64,000 nucleotides of DNA from Neobacillus jeddahensis (GCF_000612625.1 NZ_CCAS010000002.1:116835-180834); one strand, 5' to 3'. Shown: positions 40,334 through 49,383, counted from the stretch's first letter. Numbers and translations: made by a program. The notes: generated by a model from the sequence alone, not told the origin.

Positions 40334-41095
40334 CTATTTATCCAAATCTTCTCTTAATTTTTCTTTATAGCGTTCAACCTTAATCTTCATATTTTCAAAC
40401 GATACTCCCTTATATAGGAAATAAGAGTATAGGATCGTGAATGCCGCAAGTGAAACAAACAATGCTGTCAGCATAGTACCTTCGATTCCCCCACCTGATT
40501 GTGATGGGCCATCACCGAACACAATTGGGTGGAACTTGGTTTGCCACCAGCGAATGGCGAAAAATACGATCGGAACGTCAGCAAAACCGATGATGCCAAA
40601 AACAGCTGCTAGACGTGCTTTTTTATCCCAAACTCCATCCATTTGTCGAATCATAATATAAGCAACGTAAATGAAGAATAAAATTAATGTTGTAATTAAC
40701 CGTGGTTCCCATACCCACCATGTATTCCATGAAGATTTTGCCCATATCGGACCAGTTGTTAAAACAATAATAGTAAAGACGACACCAATTTCTGCTGAAA
40801 CATAAGCGTAGGTATCAAAAATTCTTTTCCTTTTGATTAAGAAAAGGATACTACATACAAAAGTGACAAAAAACGCCATGAAGGCTAACCATGCTGAGCT
40901 AACATGAAAATAAAAGATTTTTTGAGCAGCTCCCATCGTTTTTTCTTCGGCAGCATAGATAAAGATAAAATATAAGGCAACTAACATGGAAATGACTGTA
41001 CCAACATACAAAATACTCGAAAGATTTAGTTTCTTAGTTTCAGCCAATTGAGATCCAACAAGTACCTCTTTCTCTCGTTCGAGATTCATACTCAT
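40334..41095 (-). CDS. ccmC: Cytochrome c maturation protein CcmC (haem handling)
   Basis: A 253-aa protein with six predicted membrane helices that loads haem onto CcmE. The tryptophan-rich WWD region reads WAKSSWNTWWVWEPRLI, with E in place of the usual D. The flanking His ligands are in KIFYFHVSSAW and KFHPIVFG. The ATG at 41095 lies 8 nt after GGAGG, next to the ccmB stop. Confidence 0.93.
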   Translation of the reverse strand: MSMNLEREKEVLVGSQLAETKKLNLSSILYVGTVISMLVALYFIFIYAAEEKTMGAAQKIFYFHVSSAWLAFMAFFVTFVCSILFLIKRKRIFDTYAYVSAEIGVVFTIIVLTTGPIWAKSSWNTWWVWEPRLITTLILFFIYVAYIMIRQMDGVWDKKARLAAVFGIIGFADVPIVFFAIRWWQTKFHPIVFGDGPSQSGGGIEGTMLTALFVSLAAFTILYSYFLYKGVSFENMKIKVERYKEKLREDLDK

Positions 41096-41098
41096 ACC

Positions 41099-41779
41099 TT
41101 AAACCTCCAATACATAATCAATTAATAAGAAACAAACAACAAAAAATATGACATCATACGCAGTAACTAACTGGATCCACGCTAATGCACTCGAAAACTT
41201 CTCCATATTCGTTAAAATAATTCGAGTTGCCTGGACAACCCCGATCAAAATGGGGGTTGTTATCGGAAATAACAGGAGTGGCAAAAGCATTTCACTGCTT
41301 TTTGAATTAGCTGCCAAAGCTGCTAGGAAAGTCCCAATCGCAATAAATCCAAAGCTTCCTAAAAATATTACTAGAATAAAATAGGGAATGCTGCCAAGAA
41401 ATTTAAAATCAAATAATAAGAATAAAAACGGGATCGAAACCAATTCTACTATTAGCATCATTGTAAAGTTTGCTAAAAACTTTCCTAAATAAATGCTGGT
41501 TGCCTCCATTGGTGCTACCAATAAACCTTGGATTGTATCATTCCTCTGCTCTGATATAAATGACCTATTAAGCCCCAAAATACCAGAAAAAACAATGATA
41601 ACCCAGATAACTCCAGGAATGACAGCCTTTGTTGTATTATTTGCTGGGTCAAAAGCAAAGCTAAAAACAACAATGACTAGTGCGGCAAAAATAATTTGCG
41701 TGACTAAAATCTGTTTGGTTTTTAGTTCTGAATATAAATCCTTTTTAGCTAGAAAGAGGGCTGTTCGCATCTGATTCAT
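41099..41779 (-). CDS. ccmB: Haem exporter permease CcmB
   Basis: A 226-aa ABC permease with six membrane helices (for example ILVTQIIFAALVIVVFSFAF, MLIVELVSIPFLFLLFDF). The RNDTIQGLLVAPMEATSIYL segment is typical of CcmB. It overlaps the ccmA stop by 4 bp (ATGA). With CcmA it releases holo-CcmE from CcmC using ATP. Confidence 0.93.
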   Translation of the reverse strand: MNQMRTALFLAKKDLYSELKTKQILVTQIIFAALVIVVFSFAFDPANNTTKAVIPGVIWVIIVFSGILGLNRSFISEQRNDTIQGLLVAPMEATSIYLGKFLANFTMMLIVELVSIPFLFLLFDFKFLGSIPYFILVIFLGSFGFIAIGTFLAALAANSKSSEMLLPLLLFPITTPILIGVVQATRIILTNMEKFSSALAWIQLVTAYDVIFFVVCFLLIDYVLEV

Positions 41780-42480
41780 GAAATCCCCTCCACTTGCAAC
41801 TCGTATTTTTCAGAAACAAATGTTAGATTGTGATCTTCAATCACAAAATCATCTACAATCTTTCCATTTTTCACAATGATAATCCTGTCGCAGATTTCTG
41901 CAGCTTGTTTGAAATCATGGGTCACCATTAAGGTGGTTGCACCTTTTTCCTTCATGGAAAGAATGACATTGTTTAGAATCGAAATAGCTCCTTGATCCAA
42001 TCCTGTGTGTGGTTCATCCAAAAGGAGTATTTCTGGGTCATGGACGATCGCCCGTGCAATCGCGATCCGCTGAATCATCCCACGGGAGAAGTTCTTGACT
42101 GGCTCATTCAAAAAGAAAGATAAACCAACATCTTTTACTAGTTTAATAGCTTTTTCTTCGACCTTATTAACCCCATAAATATTCCCAAAGAAAATGAGAT
42201 TTTCCAATGGAGAATAATGATCGTAAAGCAAGCTGGAATGGGGTAAATAACCTAATAATTTTTTTATAGAGATCGCATTCTTTTTCAAATCCAAACCATT
42301 AATCACGACCTGCCCAGAAGTAGGTTTTATTAGGGTTGCTAGCACCTTTAAAAGTGTACTTTTCCCTGCACCATTTGGGCCTAAAATCGCTACCGTTTCC
42401 CCTTTTTTTATCGAGAGGTCTACACTACGTAAGATTAGCTTATTATCAGCTTGCTTCGTCAGCTTTTTTATTTCTATCAT
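41776..42480 (-). CDS. ccmA: Haem ABC exporter ATP-binding protein CcmA
   Basis: A 234-aa ABC ATPase: Walker A ILGPNGAGKSTLLKVLA, signature FSRGMIQRIAIARA, Walker B ILLLDEPHTGLD and H-loop MVTHDFKQA. The context between ccm genes and directly before ccmB makes CcmA the best call over a general ABC ATPase. Confidence 0.92.
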   Translation of the reverse strand: MIEIKKLTKQADNKLILRSVDLSIKKGETVAILGPNGAGKSTLLKVLATLIKPTSGQVVINGLDLKKNAISIKKLLGYLPHSSLLYDHYSPLENLIFFGNIYGVNKVEEKAIKLVKDVGLSFFLNEPVKNFSRGMIQRIAIARAIVHDPEILLLDEPHTGLDQGAISILNNVILSMKEKGATTLMVTHDFKQAAEICDRIIIVKNGKIVDDFVIEDHNLTFVSEKYELQVEGIS

Positions 42481-42504
42481 TTGCAGTCCCTCCCATCCCA
42501 GCTG

Positions 42505-43503
42505 CTACTCTATAAAATTACGTAAGCTTAATTTAACCTGGACTAAATGCTGTTTATAGGCAGCTAACTTTGCCTGATACTCATCTTCAGAGAGTTTACC
42601 ATCTCCATAGTTTTCTTCTAAATCAATAATTCCATCCATGATGGCTTTTTGCTTCGTCATTAGTTGTTTAAAGGCCTTCTCTTCCTTATCGGCTCCAAGT
42701 CGCGCCTCTTCCAATCTTGCTTTCCGCCTAAAATAAGCAAAATAGGAGATCCCAGCAATTATAATGGCTCCAATAATGATCAAAAAGATATGTGGGTTAA
42801 AGCTATGCAATGGTGACTGTGCCCACATTCTTAAATGTCCAGGATTATGAAAGGCTGGCGATGCTGAATGGGTAACTGAACTATCCTTTCCACTTTCTGT
42901 TGATGTTTGTGTCTTTTGTGATTCATCAGCAACAGGCTGTTTGTCTTTGTCATAAGAAAGTTTGAAAGTTTGGTTTTCTGTTAATCCCTCAATGCTATAT
43001 CCAAAGTAATTTTGGTCATCGAATTTAAAGAGACCTTGACTCGTTGCTTCTGCCCCTTCAACCTCAATGCTTCCCATTCCTTCAGGAACAAGAATTTGCA
43101 TCATTTGAACCGAATAATTAACAGATAAATCGATAGACTTCCCCTTATCCATTCTATAGCTATATGGTAGGACTACTGTTTGATTTCCTGGAACTGGAGT
43201 TGTGGTGATAAAGCCTTTATCAACCTCTTTAAAAGCAATGGTATTATCTAAAAAATTTAGATCCTTTGCTCCTTCTGGCAGGGTTACATTTAAAACCGCC
43301 TCGCCTTTTCCATCCCCTTTGTATTCCTCAGCAGCAGTATTCGTATAATTCACCATATTCATCAAGTTCGTTGAACCATCCTCAGCAGGACTGACAACGA
43401 TGTAATGCATATCAACGGTAATCTTTGAATCTGTTGCTGCTAAGCTATGGAATGGCAGTAACAGCATGAATCCGAGGAAGAAGACTGTGATTTTTTTGAT
43501 CAC
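42505..43503 (-). CDS. Ccm-associated membrane-anchored protein with CcmI-like C-terminal hairpin
   Basis: 332 aa. A signal peptide (ITVFFLGFMLLLPFHSLAA) is followed by an extracytoplasmic beta-rich region to about residue 235, one membrane helix (PHIFLIIIGAIIIAGISYFA) and a cytosolic helical tail. The tail ends in YGDGKLSEDEYQAKLAAY, a hairpin signature also found in its two partners at 43500 and 46867. Topology matches the 46867 protein. It overlaps the 43500 gene by 4 bp. Function not recognised. A scaffold for apocytochrome or CcmF/H delivery is an inference from context. Confidence 0.65.
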   Translation of the reverse strand: MIKKITVFFLGFMLLLPFHSLAATDSKITVDMHYIVVSPAEDGSTNLMNMVNYTNTAAEEYKGDGKGEAVLNVTLPEGAKDLNFLDNTIAFKEVDKGFITTTPVPGNQTVVLPYSYRMDKGKSIDLSVNYSVQMMQILVPEGMGSIEVEGAEATSQGLFKFDDQNYFGYSIEGLTENQTFKLSYDKDKQPVADESQKTQTSTESGKDSSVTHSASPAFHNPGHLRMWAQSPLHSFNPHIFLIIIGAIIIAGISYFAYFRRKARLEEARLGADKEEKAFKQLMTKQKAIMDGIIDLEENYGDGKLSEDEYQAKLAAYKQHLVQVKLSLRNFIE

Positions 43504-43883
43504 TTTCCTTCCCCCTTTTTCACATTATAACTTTTCATTTGAGCTTCAATTTCTTTTTCTACTTCTGCCAATAAATCTTGATCCACGCCTGTTTCCACCA
43601 TTTGTTCCTCTTCCTTCATAATGATGGAAACTTCTTTTTCGTATTGTTTCTTTAAAACATTGTAATCAGCGTGTGAAATTTTATCCATTTTGTATTCAAA
43701 CTCTATTTCATTTAGCGTGGACAACAAAGCTTCCTTCGTCGTCGCCAAATCTTGACTTTTTGAATTGCCTTGTAAATATGAATCCCACTTAAATAACGGT
43801 GATAATATTAAAAATAAACACACAAGCGCAAATGCCGCAGTAAAAATCATCGAAATGATGGAGATATCATGCATTTTGTTCAC
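43500..43883 (-). CDS. CcmI-like small membrane protein
   Basis: 127 aa with one N-terminal membrane helix (IISMIFTAAFALVCLFLILS) followed by a coiled-coil tail holding YKMDKISHADYNVLKKQY. That segment resembles the leucine-zipper-like loop of CcmI/CycH. It lies between ccmH and the 332-aa gene and overlaps the latter by 4 bp. A shortened CcmI role is plausible but inferred. Confidence 0.65.
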   Translation of the reverse strand: MNKMHDISIISMIFTAAFALVCLFLILSPLFKWDSYLQGNSKSQDLATTKEALLSTLNEIEFEYKMDKISHADYNVLKKQYEKEVSIIMKEEEQMVETGVDQDLLAEVEKEIEAQMKSYNVKKGEGK

Positions 43884-43886
43884 ATC

Positions 43887-44390
43887 CTAAAGATACTTTT
43901 TGCGTTCCTCATCAATCATGGAAGAAAAGATTTCACTTTCTACTTCTTCGTCAGTATTTTCGTAACCAGTGACGATCTCTTCCGTTCCTTTTTTCTTCAC
44001 CCATTTACGGATAATAAAATACAAAGCAATAGCAGCTGCACCTAATACAACAAACGGTAGAACCCAGGCGGTAAGGCTAAAACCACTTTTCTCAGGAGAA
44101 GTTAGTATTTCCTCGCCGTAAATATTGACGTAATATTCACGGATTTTATCCTTATCCCAGCCTTTATTCATCATTTCTACAAGATCTGCTTTGAACTCAG
44201 TGGTTAAATTACATGTATTGGGATCACATTCATAATGATCTTGACCACAGCCACAAGTACAGGCGAATTGTTGGGCAACTGCTTTAAATTCAGGTGATTT
44301 ATAGTCAATTTGCTTGGCATCCACATGAATGAATGAACCTTGAAAAATAAACGCAATGACAAGGAGTCCAAGATAAAGTTTATTTTTCAT
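43887..44390 (-). CDS. ccmH: CcmH-family apocytochrome c reductase subunit
   Basis: 167 aa with a signal peptide (LGLLVIAFIFQGSFIHVDA), a cysteine motif FACTCGCGQDHYECDP in place of the usual LRCxxCQ, a helical bundle (EFKADLVEMMNKGWDKDKIR, VNIYGEEILTSP) and a C-terminal membrane helix. The ATG at 44390 follows AAAGAGGTG just after the ccmF stop. The extended C-x-C-x-C cluster plus a further CxxxxC is unusual and could hold extra disulfides or a metal. Confidence 0.9.
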   Translation of the reverse strand: MKNKLYLGLLVIAFIFQGSFIHVDAKQIDYKSPEFKAVAQQFACTCGCGQDHYECDPNTCNLTTEFKADLVEMMNKGWDKDKIREYYVNIYGEEILTSPEKSGFSLTAWVLPFVVLGAAAIALYFIIRKWVKKKGTEEIVTGYENTDEEVESEIFSSMIDEERKKYL

Positions 44391-44391
44391 T

Positions 44392-46374
44392 CTATGACAC
44401 CTCTTTACGTACTCCTGTGTATCTCGGAGTGACATTACCATATTTTCCATTCCAAACTGCAAACAGCGCACCAATCACAATCATAAAGGAACCTATCCAT
44501 AACCAATTCATCATTGGATTAACTTTTACTACAAATGTAGCTTTACCATCATCTTCCCATGCACTTAAGACAATGTATAAGTCTTCCTTAAGCGAGGAAA
44601 TGATTGCAACTTCAGAAGAAGGTTGCTCCCAATTTCCATAAAAAACTTTTTCTGGCTGATAAGTACCTAATTTCTTTCCGTTTCTAAAAACTGTTACATC
44701 GGCATAGACAATGTCGTTAATTCCTTCTTTTTTCTGATCCAGTCGCTCATAGTTAATTCGATAATCTTGTAAATCAATCGATTGCCCTAATGAGACTGTT
44801 TTCATAGTTTGTAAATCATAGTTTTGTGAACCAATAATCCCCATCGTAATGAATGCGATTCCAAGGTGGACAATATAGCCACCATATCGACGACGATTTC
44901 GAATCATGAGGCGATATAAGGCTACAATCGGTGTTTCCTTTGTCATCTTTCTTCTTGCTTTGACCCCTCTATAAAACTCTAAGAAATGGGTAATCAATAA
45001 TAGAATAATAACGCCATAACCTATGACTGCCCATGCTTTTTGGATACCTAGCACAACCATCAACACCATGCCAATTACAGCAAGAACAGCTGGAATCGTG
45101 AAGTTTTTCCGTAAATTTTTAACGGTCGATCGCTGCCATGCAAGCATTGGACAAACTGCCATTACAAACATCATTGATAAGAGGATCGGCGCTTCTACTT
45201 TATTAAAGAATGGAAGACCAACTGTTACTTTTGTGCCACGAACTGCTTCAGATACTAACGGGAAGATAGTCCCCCAAAATACAGCGAATGCAGCACCAAC
45301 TAATAATAAATTGTTGACTAGAAAACTACTTTCTTTTGAAACAAAGGAATTAAATTGCCCTGCACTTCGTTTCAACAGATTATAGCGGCTCATTAAGACA
45401 TATAATGCTAGAATTACCGCAATGCCCATAAAGATTAAGAAGTATAATCCTAAATTAGAATTGGCAAATGCATGTACTGATGTAAGTACACCGCTTCGTA
45501 CCAGGAAAGTCCCAAATAGTGTTAGCGCGTACGATACGATAATTAAGCTGATATTCCATATTTTCAACATGTTTTTGCGCTCTTGAATCATCACTGAATG
45601 CAAGAAAGCAGTGGCCGTTAGCCATGGCATAAAGGAGGCATTTTCTACAGGATCCCATGCCCAATAACCACCCCAACCTAGTTCTACATAGGCCCATTGA
45701 CCACCAAAGATATTGCCAAGACTTAAAAACAACCAAGCAATAATCGTCCAGCGTCTTGTCATTTTGATCCAGAAATCATCTACATTTTTCAAAATCAAGG
45801 CTGCCATTGCAAATGCAAATGGGATAGCAAGGCCAACATAGCCAAGATAAAGTGTAACCGGATGGATGATCATTCCAGGATTTTGAAGCATTGGATTTAG
45901 CCCTTTACCTTCTAATGGGACAGTATCTAGTAAAATAAAGGGTTTCGCTACAAATCCTAAGATAAAGAAGAAGAAAACCCCGTTAGCCATCAGAATAGCT
46001 GAAATATAAGGAACCATTGGGTTACCTTTCATCTTCCTTGAAAAAGCAATCATAATCATATAAAGAGTTAGGAAGAAGGTCCATAATAACAAAGACCCTG
46101 CATTCCCTGCCCAAAGAGCGGTAAGTTTATAAATGATTGGTAGTTCACTGCTAGTATAGTCGTTAACATATTCATATTGGAATTGCGATGTCGCTAATAG
46201 ATAGAATAAGGAGATCATTGCCAATGAGGCACAAACAAATAATGCAATCATTCCACCTTTTCCGCTATTAATCAGTTTTTGGTTTTTTGTACTAATCCCA
46301 AATGTAATAATGAGTAGTGAATAAATTGCAATAGCTAATCCAATATAAATGGTTGCGTTAGCAAATAAAAACAT
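44392..46374 (-). CDS. ccmF: Cytochrome c haem lyase CcmF
   Basis: 660-aa polytopic membrane protein (about 14-15 helices) that attaches haem to apocytochrome c. The WWD motif GWGGYWAWDPVENASFMPWL is near residue 235. His-containing flanks such as NPGMIIHPVTLYLGYVG and GGYIVHLGIAFITMGIIG fit the haem ligands. The C-terminal soluble domain before the last helix is present. It lies 26 bp after ccmE. Confidence 0.95.
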   Translation of the reverse strand: MFLFANATIYIGLAIAIYSLLIITFGISTKNQKLINSGKGGMIALFVCASLAMISLFYLLATSQFQYEYVNDYTSSELPIIYKLTALWAGNAGSLLLWTFFLTLYMIMIAFSRKMKGNPMVPYISAILMANGVFFFFILGFVAKPFILLDTVPLEGKGLNPMLQNPGMIIHPVTLYLGYVGLAIPFAFAMAALILKNVDDFWIKMTRRWTIIAWLFLSLGNIFGGQWAYVELGWGGYWAWDPVENASFMPWLTATAFLHSVMIQERKNMLKIWNISLIIVSYALTLFGTFLVRSGVLTSVHAFANSNLGLYFLIFMGIAVILALYVLMSRYNLLKRSAGQFNSFVSKESSFLVNNLLLVGAAFAVFWGTIFPLVSEAVRGTKVTVGLPFFNKVEAPILLSMMFVMAVCPMLAWQRSTVKNLRKNFTIPAVLAVIGMVLMVVLGIQKAWAVIGYGVIILLLITHFLEFYRGVKARRKMTKETPIVALYRLMIRNRRRYGGYIVHLGIAFITMGIIGSQNYDLQTMKTVSLGQSIDLQDYRINYERLDQKKEGINDIVYADVTVFRNGKKLGTYQPEKVFYGNWEQPSSEVAIISSLKEDLYIVLSAWEDDGKATFVVKVNPMMNWLWIGSFMIVIGALFAVWNGKYGNVTPRYTGVRKEVS

Positions 46375-46400
46375 TCCGTCACCTTCTTATGTTTGCTTTG

Positions 46401-46853
46401 TTATTCTTCTTTCGGTGGTTGATCTAACTTTGCTTTATGTGTTTCTGGATCATAATCTTTCATGTCTTTTCCTTCATACTTGGATGGACATCTTGTTTTC
46501 ACTGTTTCAGCAACAAATGTATCTTTTTTCGTTGGTGCACCTTGAAGGATTGTAATAACCCCTTCTGAAAAATTATCTGGTTTTGTTCCATTATGGATGA
46601 CATGCATGAGGTTGCCATCATTGTCTTTGACATCAAATTTTAATTCAATTTTATCTGCATCCCATTTAATCGAATCCTCAATTAATAACCCTTCAACCGT
46701 TACATAGTCGTCCTGATGTTGATTTTGCGTGGCCAAAAGTTCCTTCATCGTCAATTCAACTCCACTCGAACCTGGGGTTGCAGCCATAAGGAGAAAGACA
46801 ATTGCACCAGCAATAATGAAGCCCCCAAGCATCACAATCGTATTTTTTTTCAT
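46401..46853 (-). CDS. ccmE: Haem chaperone CcmE, CxxxY variant
   Basis: 150 aa: an N-terminal membrane helix (IVMLGGFIIAGAIVFLLMAA) and an OB-fold beta barrel (VTVEGLLIEDSIKWDADKIE, VIHNGTKPDNFSEG). The covalent haem site is C122-P-S-K-Y126 (RCPSKYEGKD) in place of the usual HxxxY. CxxxY CcmE proteins are known from archaea and Desulfovibrio-type bacteria as System I*. It starts the ccmEFH run, 14 bp after the 351-aa gene. Confidence 0.92.
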   Translation of the reverse strand: MKKNTIVMLGGFIIAGAIVFLLMAATPGSSGVELTMKELLATQNQHQDDYVTVEGLLIEDSIKWDADKIELKFDVKDNDGNLMHVIHNGTKPDNFSEGVITILQGAPTKKDTFVAETVKTRCPSKYEGKDMKDYDPETHKAKLDQPPKEE

Positions 46854-46866
46854 TCAACTCACCTCA

Positions 46867-47922
46867 TTAAATTAATTTTTTCATTTCCTCTTCGTACATT
46901 TCCTGATCAATCTTTCCTGTTAACAATTTTTTGCGTAACTCTTTCTTTTCATCTGCAAAATCAGCAGTTATGTCTTTTTCTTTTTTGCGATTTCCATGAT
47001 TTGATTGTAATTTATGTTTTGTACCCTTTGAAGATTTCCGACGTGTGTAGGCATTCCCCTTGATACCTAGGTAGATAAACAATCCTGCGATGATGATAGC
47101 TATACCGATAATAGATGCTCCACCAACGCCAATAATAGGACGTTTTGAATTATCAGTTCCACTCTTCTCCACTTGATCGGTAGCAGATACACCACTATGG
47201 GTTTCATCATCAGGCGGCTGTTGCTTGTTGATTGCCTCCATGGTAGATTCTGTTCCGTCTTTCTTATAAGAGAATGAATACTTTGGGTTTTCCCCAGCTT
47301 TAACATTTTTATATTCATAATAATAAAGCTCTTCACCATACTCGTTTTTCGTATTATTTTCTGTCTTAGGCTCAAGCTTAATTTCCTTTGCATCCATTGG
47401 TGCGTAGAAAACAACATCTAGTTGATCGATTTCTGCATTATTAATCAATTGATATGTAAAACTCTTTGTGTCTTTAACTTCGATCGATTTTGTATAGTAT
47501 TCGATGACGAATTGGTATGTCTCGTTATTCTTGATCGTCTTTGCCGGCTTCCATGTTACAATTCCTTTTTCTTTATCAACATCATAAGGACGTTGTACTT
47601 CTGGCTTATTTTCCTCTGGAAACTCTGCTACTAAATACGCTTCAAAGCCGTTTTCCATAGCGGGAACAGGAATTTCTATTTTCCCATCATAGTCTTGACC
47701 GCTCTTATTTGTAATCGTTCCATATTGGCCTACTAGTAATGAGGGCACATCCTTTGATTCCCAATCTTCTGGGTAATCAAACTCTGGCATTACTTGGACC
47801 TGCATTTCCTTAAACGGAAACTTCTCTGCTTGGAAAGCCGTTTCAGCACTAGCTTTTGTAGTGATAAAACTTGTTAAAAATAATCCAATAACGAATAATG
47901 CTATCCACTTTTTTATAACCAT
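46867..47922 (-). CDS. Ccm-associated membrane-anchored protein, second paralogue-like member
   Basis: 351 aa from an ATG at 47922 after AAGGAGGA. It has a signal peptide (WIALFVIGLFLTSFITTKASA), an extracytoplasmic beta-rich domain (about 27-262), one membrane helix (IIGVGGASIIGIAIIIAGLF) and a basic cytosolic tail ending LLTGKIDQEMYEEEMKKL. Domain order and tail match the 332-aa protein at 42505, with little other visible identity. It is the first gene of the ccm transcription unit, after the terminator at 48103. Function unknown. Confidence 0.65.
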   Translation of the reverse strand: MVIKKWIALFVIGLFLTSFITTKASAETAFQAEKFPFKEMQVQVMPEFDYPEDWESKDVPSLLVGQYGTITNKSGQDYDGKIEIPVPAMENGFEAYLVAEFPEENKPEVQRPYDVDKEKGIVTWKPAKTIKNNETYQFVIEYYTKSIEVKDTKSFTYQLINNAEIDQLDVVFYAPMDAKEIKLEPKTENNTKNEYGEELYYYEYKNVKAGENPKYSFSYKKDGTESTMEAINKQQPPDDETHSGVSATDQVEKSGTDNSKRPIIGVGGASIIGIAIIIAGLFIYLGIKGNAYTRRKSSKGTKHKLQSNHGNRKKEKDITADFADEKKELRKKLLTGKIDQEMYEEEMKKLI

Positions 47923-48245
47923 GCTTATCCTCCTTGACATAGAAAACTCCCTCAGTTGAATATAAGATTTTTCACTATAGTCCTCTTTGAAATAAATATA
48001 ATCGTTCTTTATCCCTATTTGTTGAATCACTCATGAACATTTTGTTAAAGGATATAAATCGTTATGATTTCGTCAAATAATAACCACAGAATGTTCACAA
48101 ATCAAAAAAAATCCAGCACACAATGGTGCTGGCGAGAGGATAGATTATAGTCAGGATTATGATTCTAGTATCAATCCACAAGGGTGTAACCATCATAATA
48201 TTTCTCTCAACCAGTCAATGGAAATAGGTCAAAAAAACTATTTGT
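47923..48245. other. Intergenic region upstream of the ccm transcription unit
   Basis: These 323 bp hold the cytochrome c gene terminator (48103-48132) and then an AT-rich stretch that should contain the promoter of the ccm genes. No further gene or repeat was found in it. Confidence 0.6.
48103..48132 (-). terminator. Terminator of the cytochrome c operon
   Basis: Stem CCAGCA-N8-TGCTGG is followed by ATTTTTTTT on the minus strand. It separates the cytochrome gene pair from the ccm operon. Confidence 0.85.
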
Positions 48246-48929
48246 TTACGGCTCAAGGTAATCATTTTGTGGTTGATCTTTAGGCTTTAATGTACGAATA
48301 TAGCTGACAATATCGGCAATATCGGCCCTACTTAACTGACGAGCCCCTTCAAGACCTTTTAAGGATGGGCCCATCCGTGTATCTTCGCGACCATATGCAG
48401 CCGCTATCCAAATTTGTTTATCTGTCGTATATTTCAAATATTGAGGGTTAGAAAGAACTGTTCCCATCTTTGGTTTCCCCTCGCCTGCATCACCATGGCA
48501 ATTGAGACAATATAAGTTATATTGCTCCATCCCATGTACCGGATCACCTGAAACTGTTACAGGTGCTTCAAACTCTATTTCTTTCGTTTGCCAGTCCCTC
48601 ATAAAAGCAACTAAGTTTTTTAACTCAGTCTCAGAAAACCTAGGTCCATAGGCAGGCATCGCCGTATTCTCACGGCCATATTTCACGTAATTATAAAGGT
48701 CTTTATCTGATACTGAGCTTAAAAAATGCTGATTATTAAGAGCAGTCCCAACATTTGCTGCCTCCCCTTTTCCTGTTTCACCATGACAGGAAAGACAATT
48801 TTCCGTATATATTTTTTCTCCAGCGGCTACTGCCTTAGAATTTTCACTTCCAAAAATATCACTGTTACTAATACAGATAAAAATCCCGACAATGACCAAA
48901 AGATAGAATCCGATTAATATTTTTTTCAT
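48246..48929 (-). CDS. Membrane-anchored dihaem cytochrome c
   Basis: 227 aa with an N-terminal anchor (ILIGFYLLVIVGIFICISN) and two class I cytochrome c domains, each with a haem site: ENCLSCHGETGKGEA (about residues 44-58) and LYCLNCHGDAGEGKP (about 138-152), and a distal Met in each (ENTAMPAYGPRF, EDTRMGPSLKGL). It is a likely electron carrier and a substrate of the adjacent Ccm machinery. It is 10 bp after the PCYCGC lipoprotein gene. Confidence 0.92.
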   Translation of the reverse strand: MKKILIGFYLLVIVGIFICISNSDIFGSENSKAVAAGEKIYTENCLSCHGETGKGEAANVGTALNNQHFLSSVSDKDLYNYVKYGRENTAMPAYGPRFSETELKNLVAFMRDWQTKEIEFEAPVTVSGDPVHGMEQYNLYCLNCHGDAGEGKPKMGTVLSNPQYLKYTTDKQIWIAAAYGREDTRMGPSLKGLEGARQLSRADIADIVSYIRTLKPKDQPQNDYLEP

Positions 48930-48939
48930 GGATTACTCC

Positions 48940-49383
48940 TTAATTCGGCTCTGGTGTTGGAGTTGGTTCCCCCAAATCTTCATATTTTTTCTGTATCAGG
49001 TCATATATTTTTTTCGTATCTTTTCCATCAAGATGCATTTCTACGGCATCTCTAGCAATATCAATACAGGTGTCACAAGAAACTCCATGATCATCCCAAG
49101 CCGTTACAGAATTTCCATCTCCAATTTGACCGACAAAACAGTCCAAATTACTCTTGTGTCCTCCTGCAGTACAACCGCAATAACAAGGCACAGATGAGAC
49201 AATTTCTGGGTATGTAGCAGCTAAAATATATGTTTCTTTAACTTTTTCTGAAGAATTCAAAACATAATCAGGTAGTGGTGCATGCTTCTTATCAAGTTTC
49301 ACATTTTCAATTTTTGAGCTGCAACCTGCAGCCACTATCGCTGCTAAAGTGAAAAGGAATAATAGTAACGTAATTCGTTTCAT
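48940..49383 (-). CDS. PCYCGC-motif lipoprotein
   Basis: 147 aa with a lipoprotein signal (LLLFLFTLAAIVAAGC) and the motif SVPCYCGCTAGGHKSNLDC, then HGVSCDTCIDIARDAVEMH. This motif defines a family of Bacillus lipoproteins of unknown function, often near cytochrome or copper genes. The six or more cysteines suggest metal or thiol chemistry outside the membrane. The ATG at 49383 is preferred to the GTG at 49395, which sits on the ribosome site. Likely co-transcribed with the dihaem cytochrome. Confidence 0.85.
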   Translation of the reverse strand: MKRITLLLFLFTLAAIVAAGCSSKIENVKLDKKHAPLPDYVLNSSEKVKETYILAATYPEIVSSVPCYCGCTAGGHKSNLDCFVGQIGDGNSVTAWDDHGVSCDTCIDIARDAVEMHLDGKDTKKIYDLIQKKYEDLGEPTPTPEPN

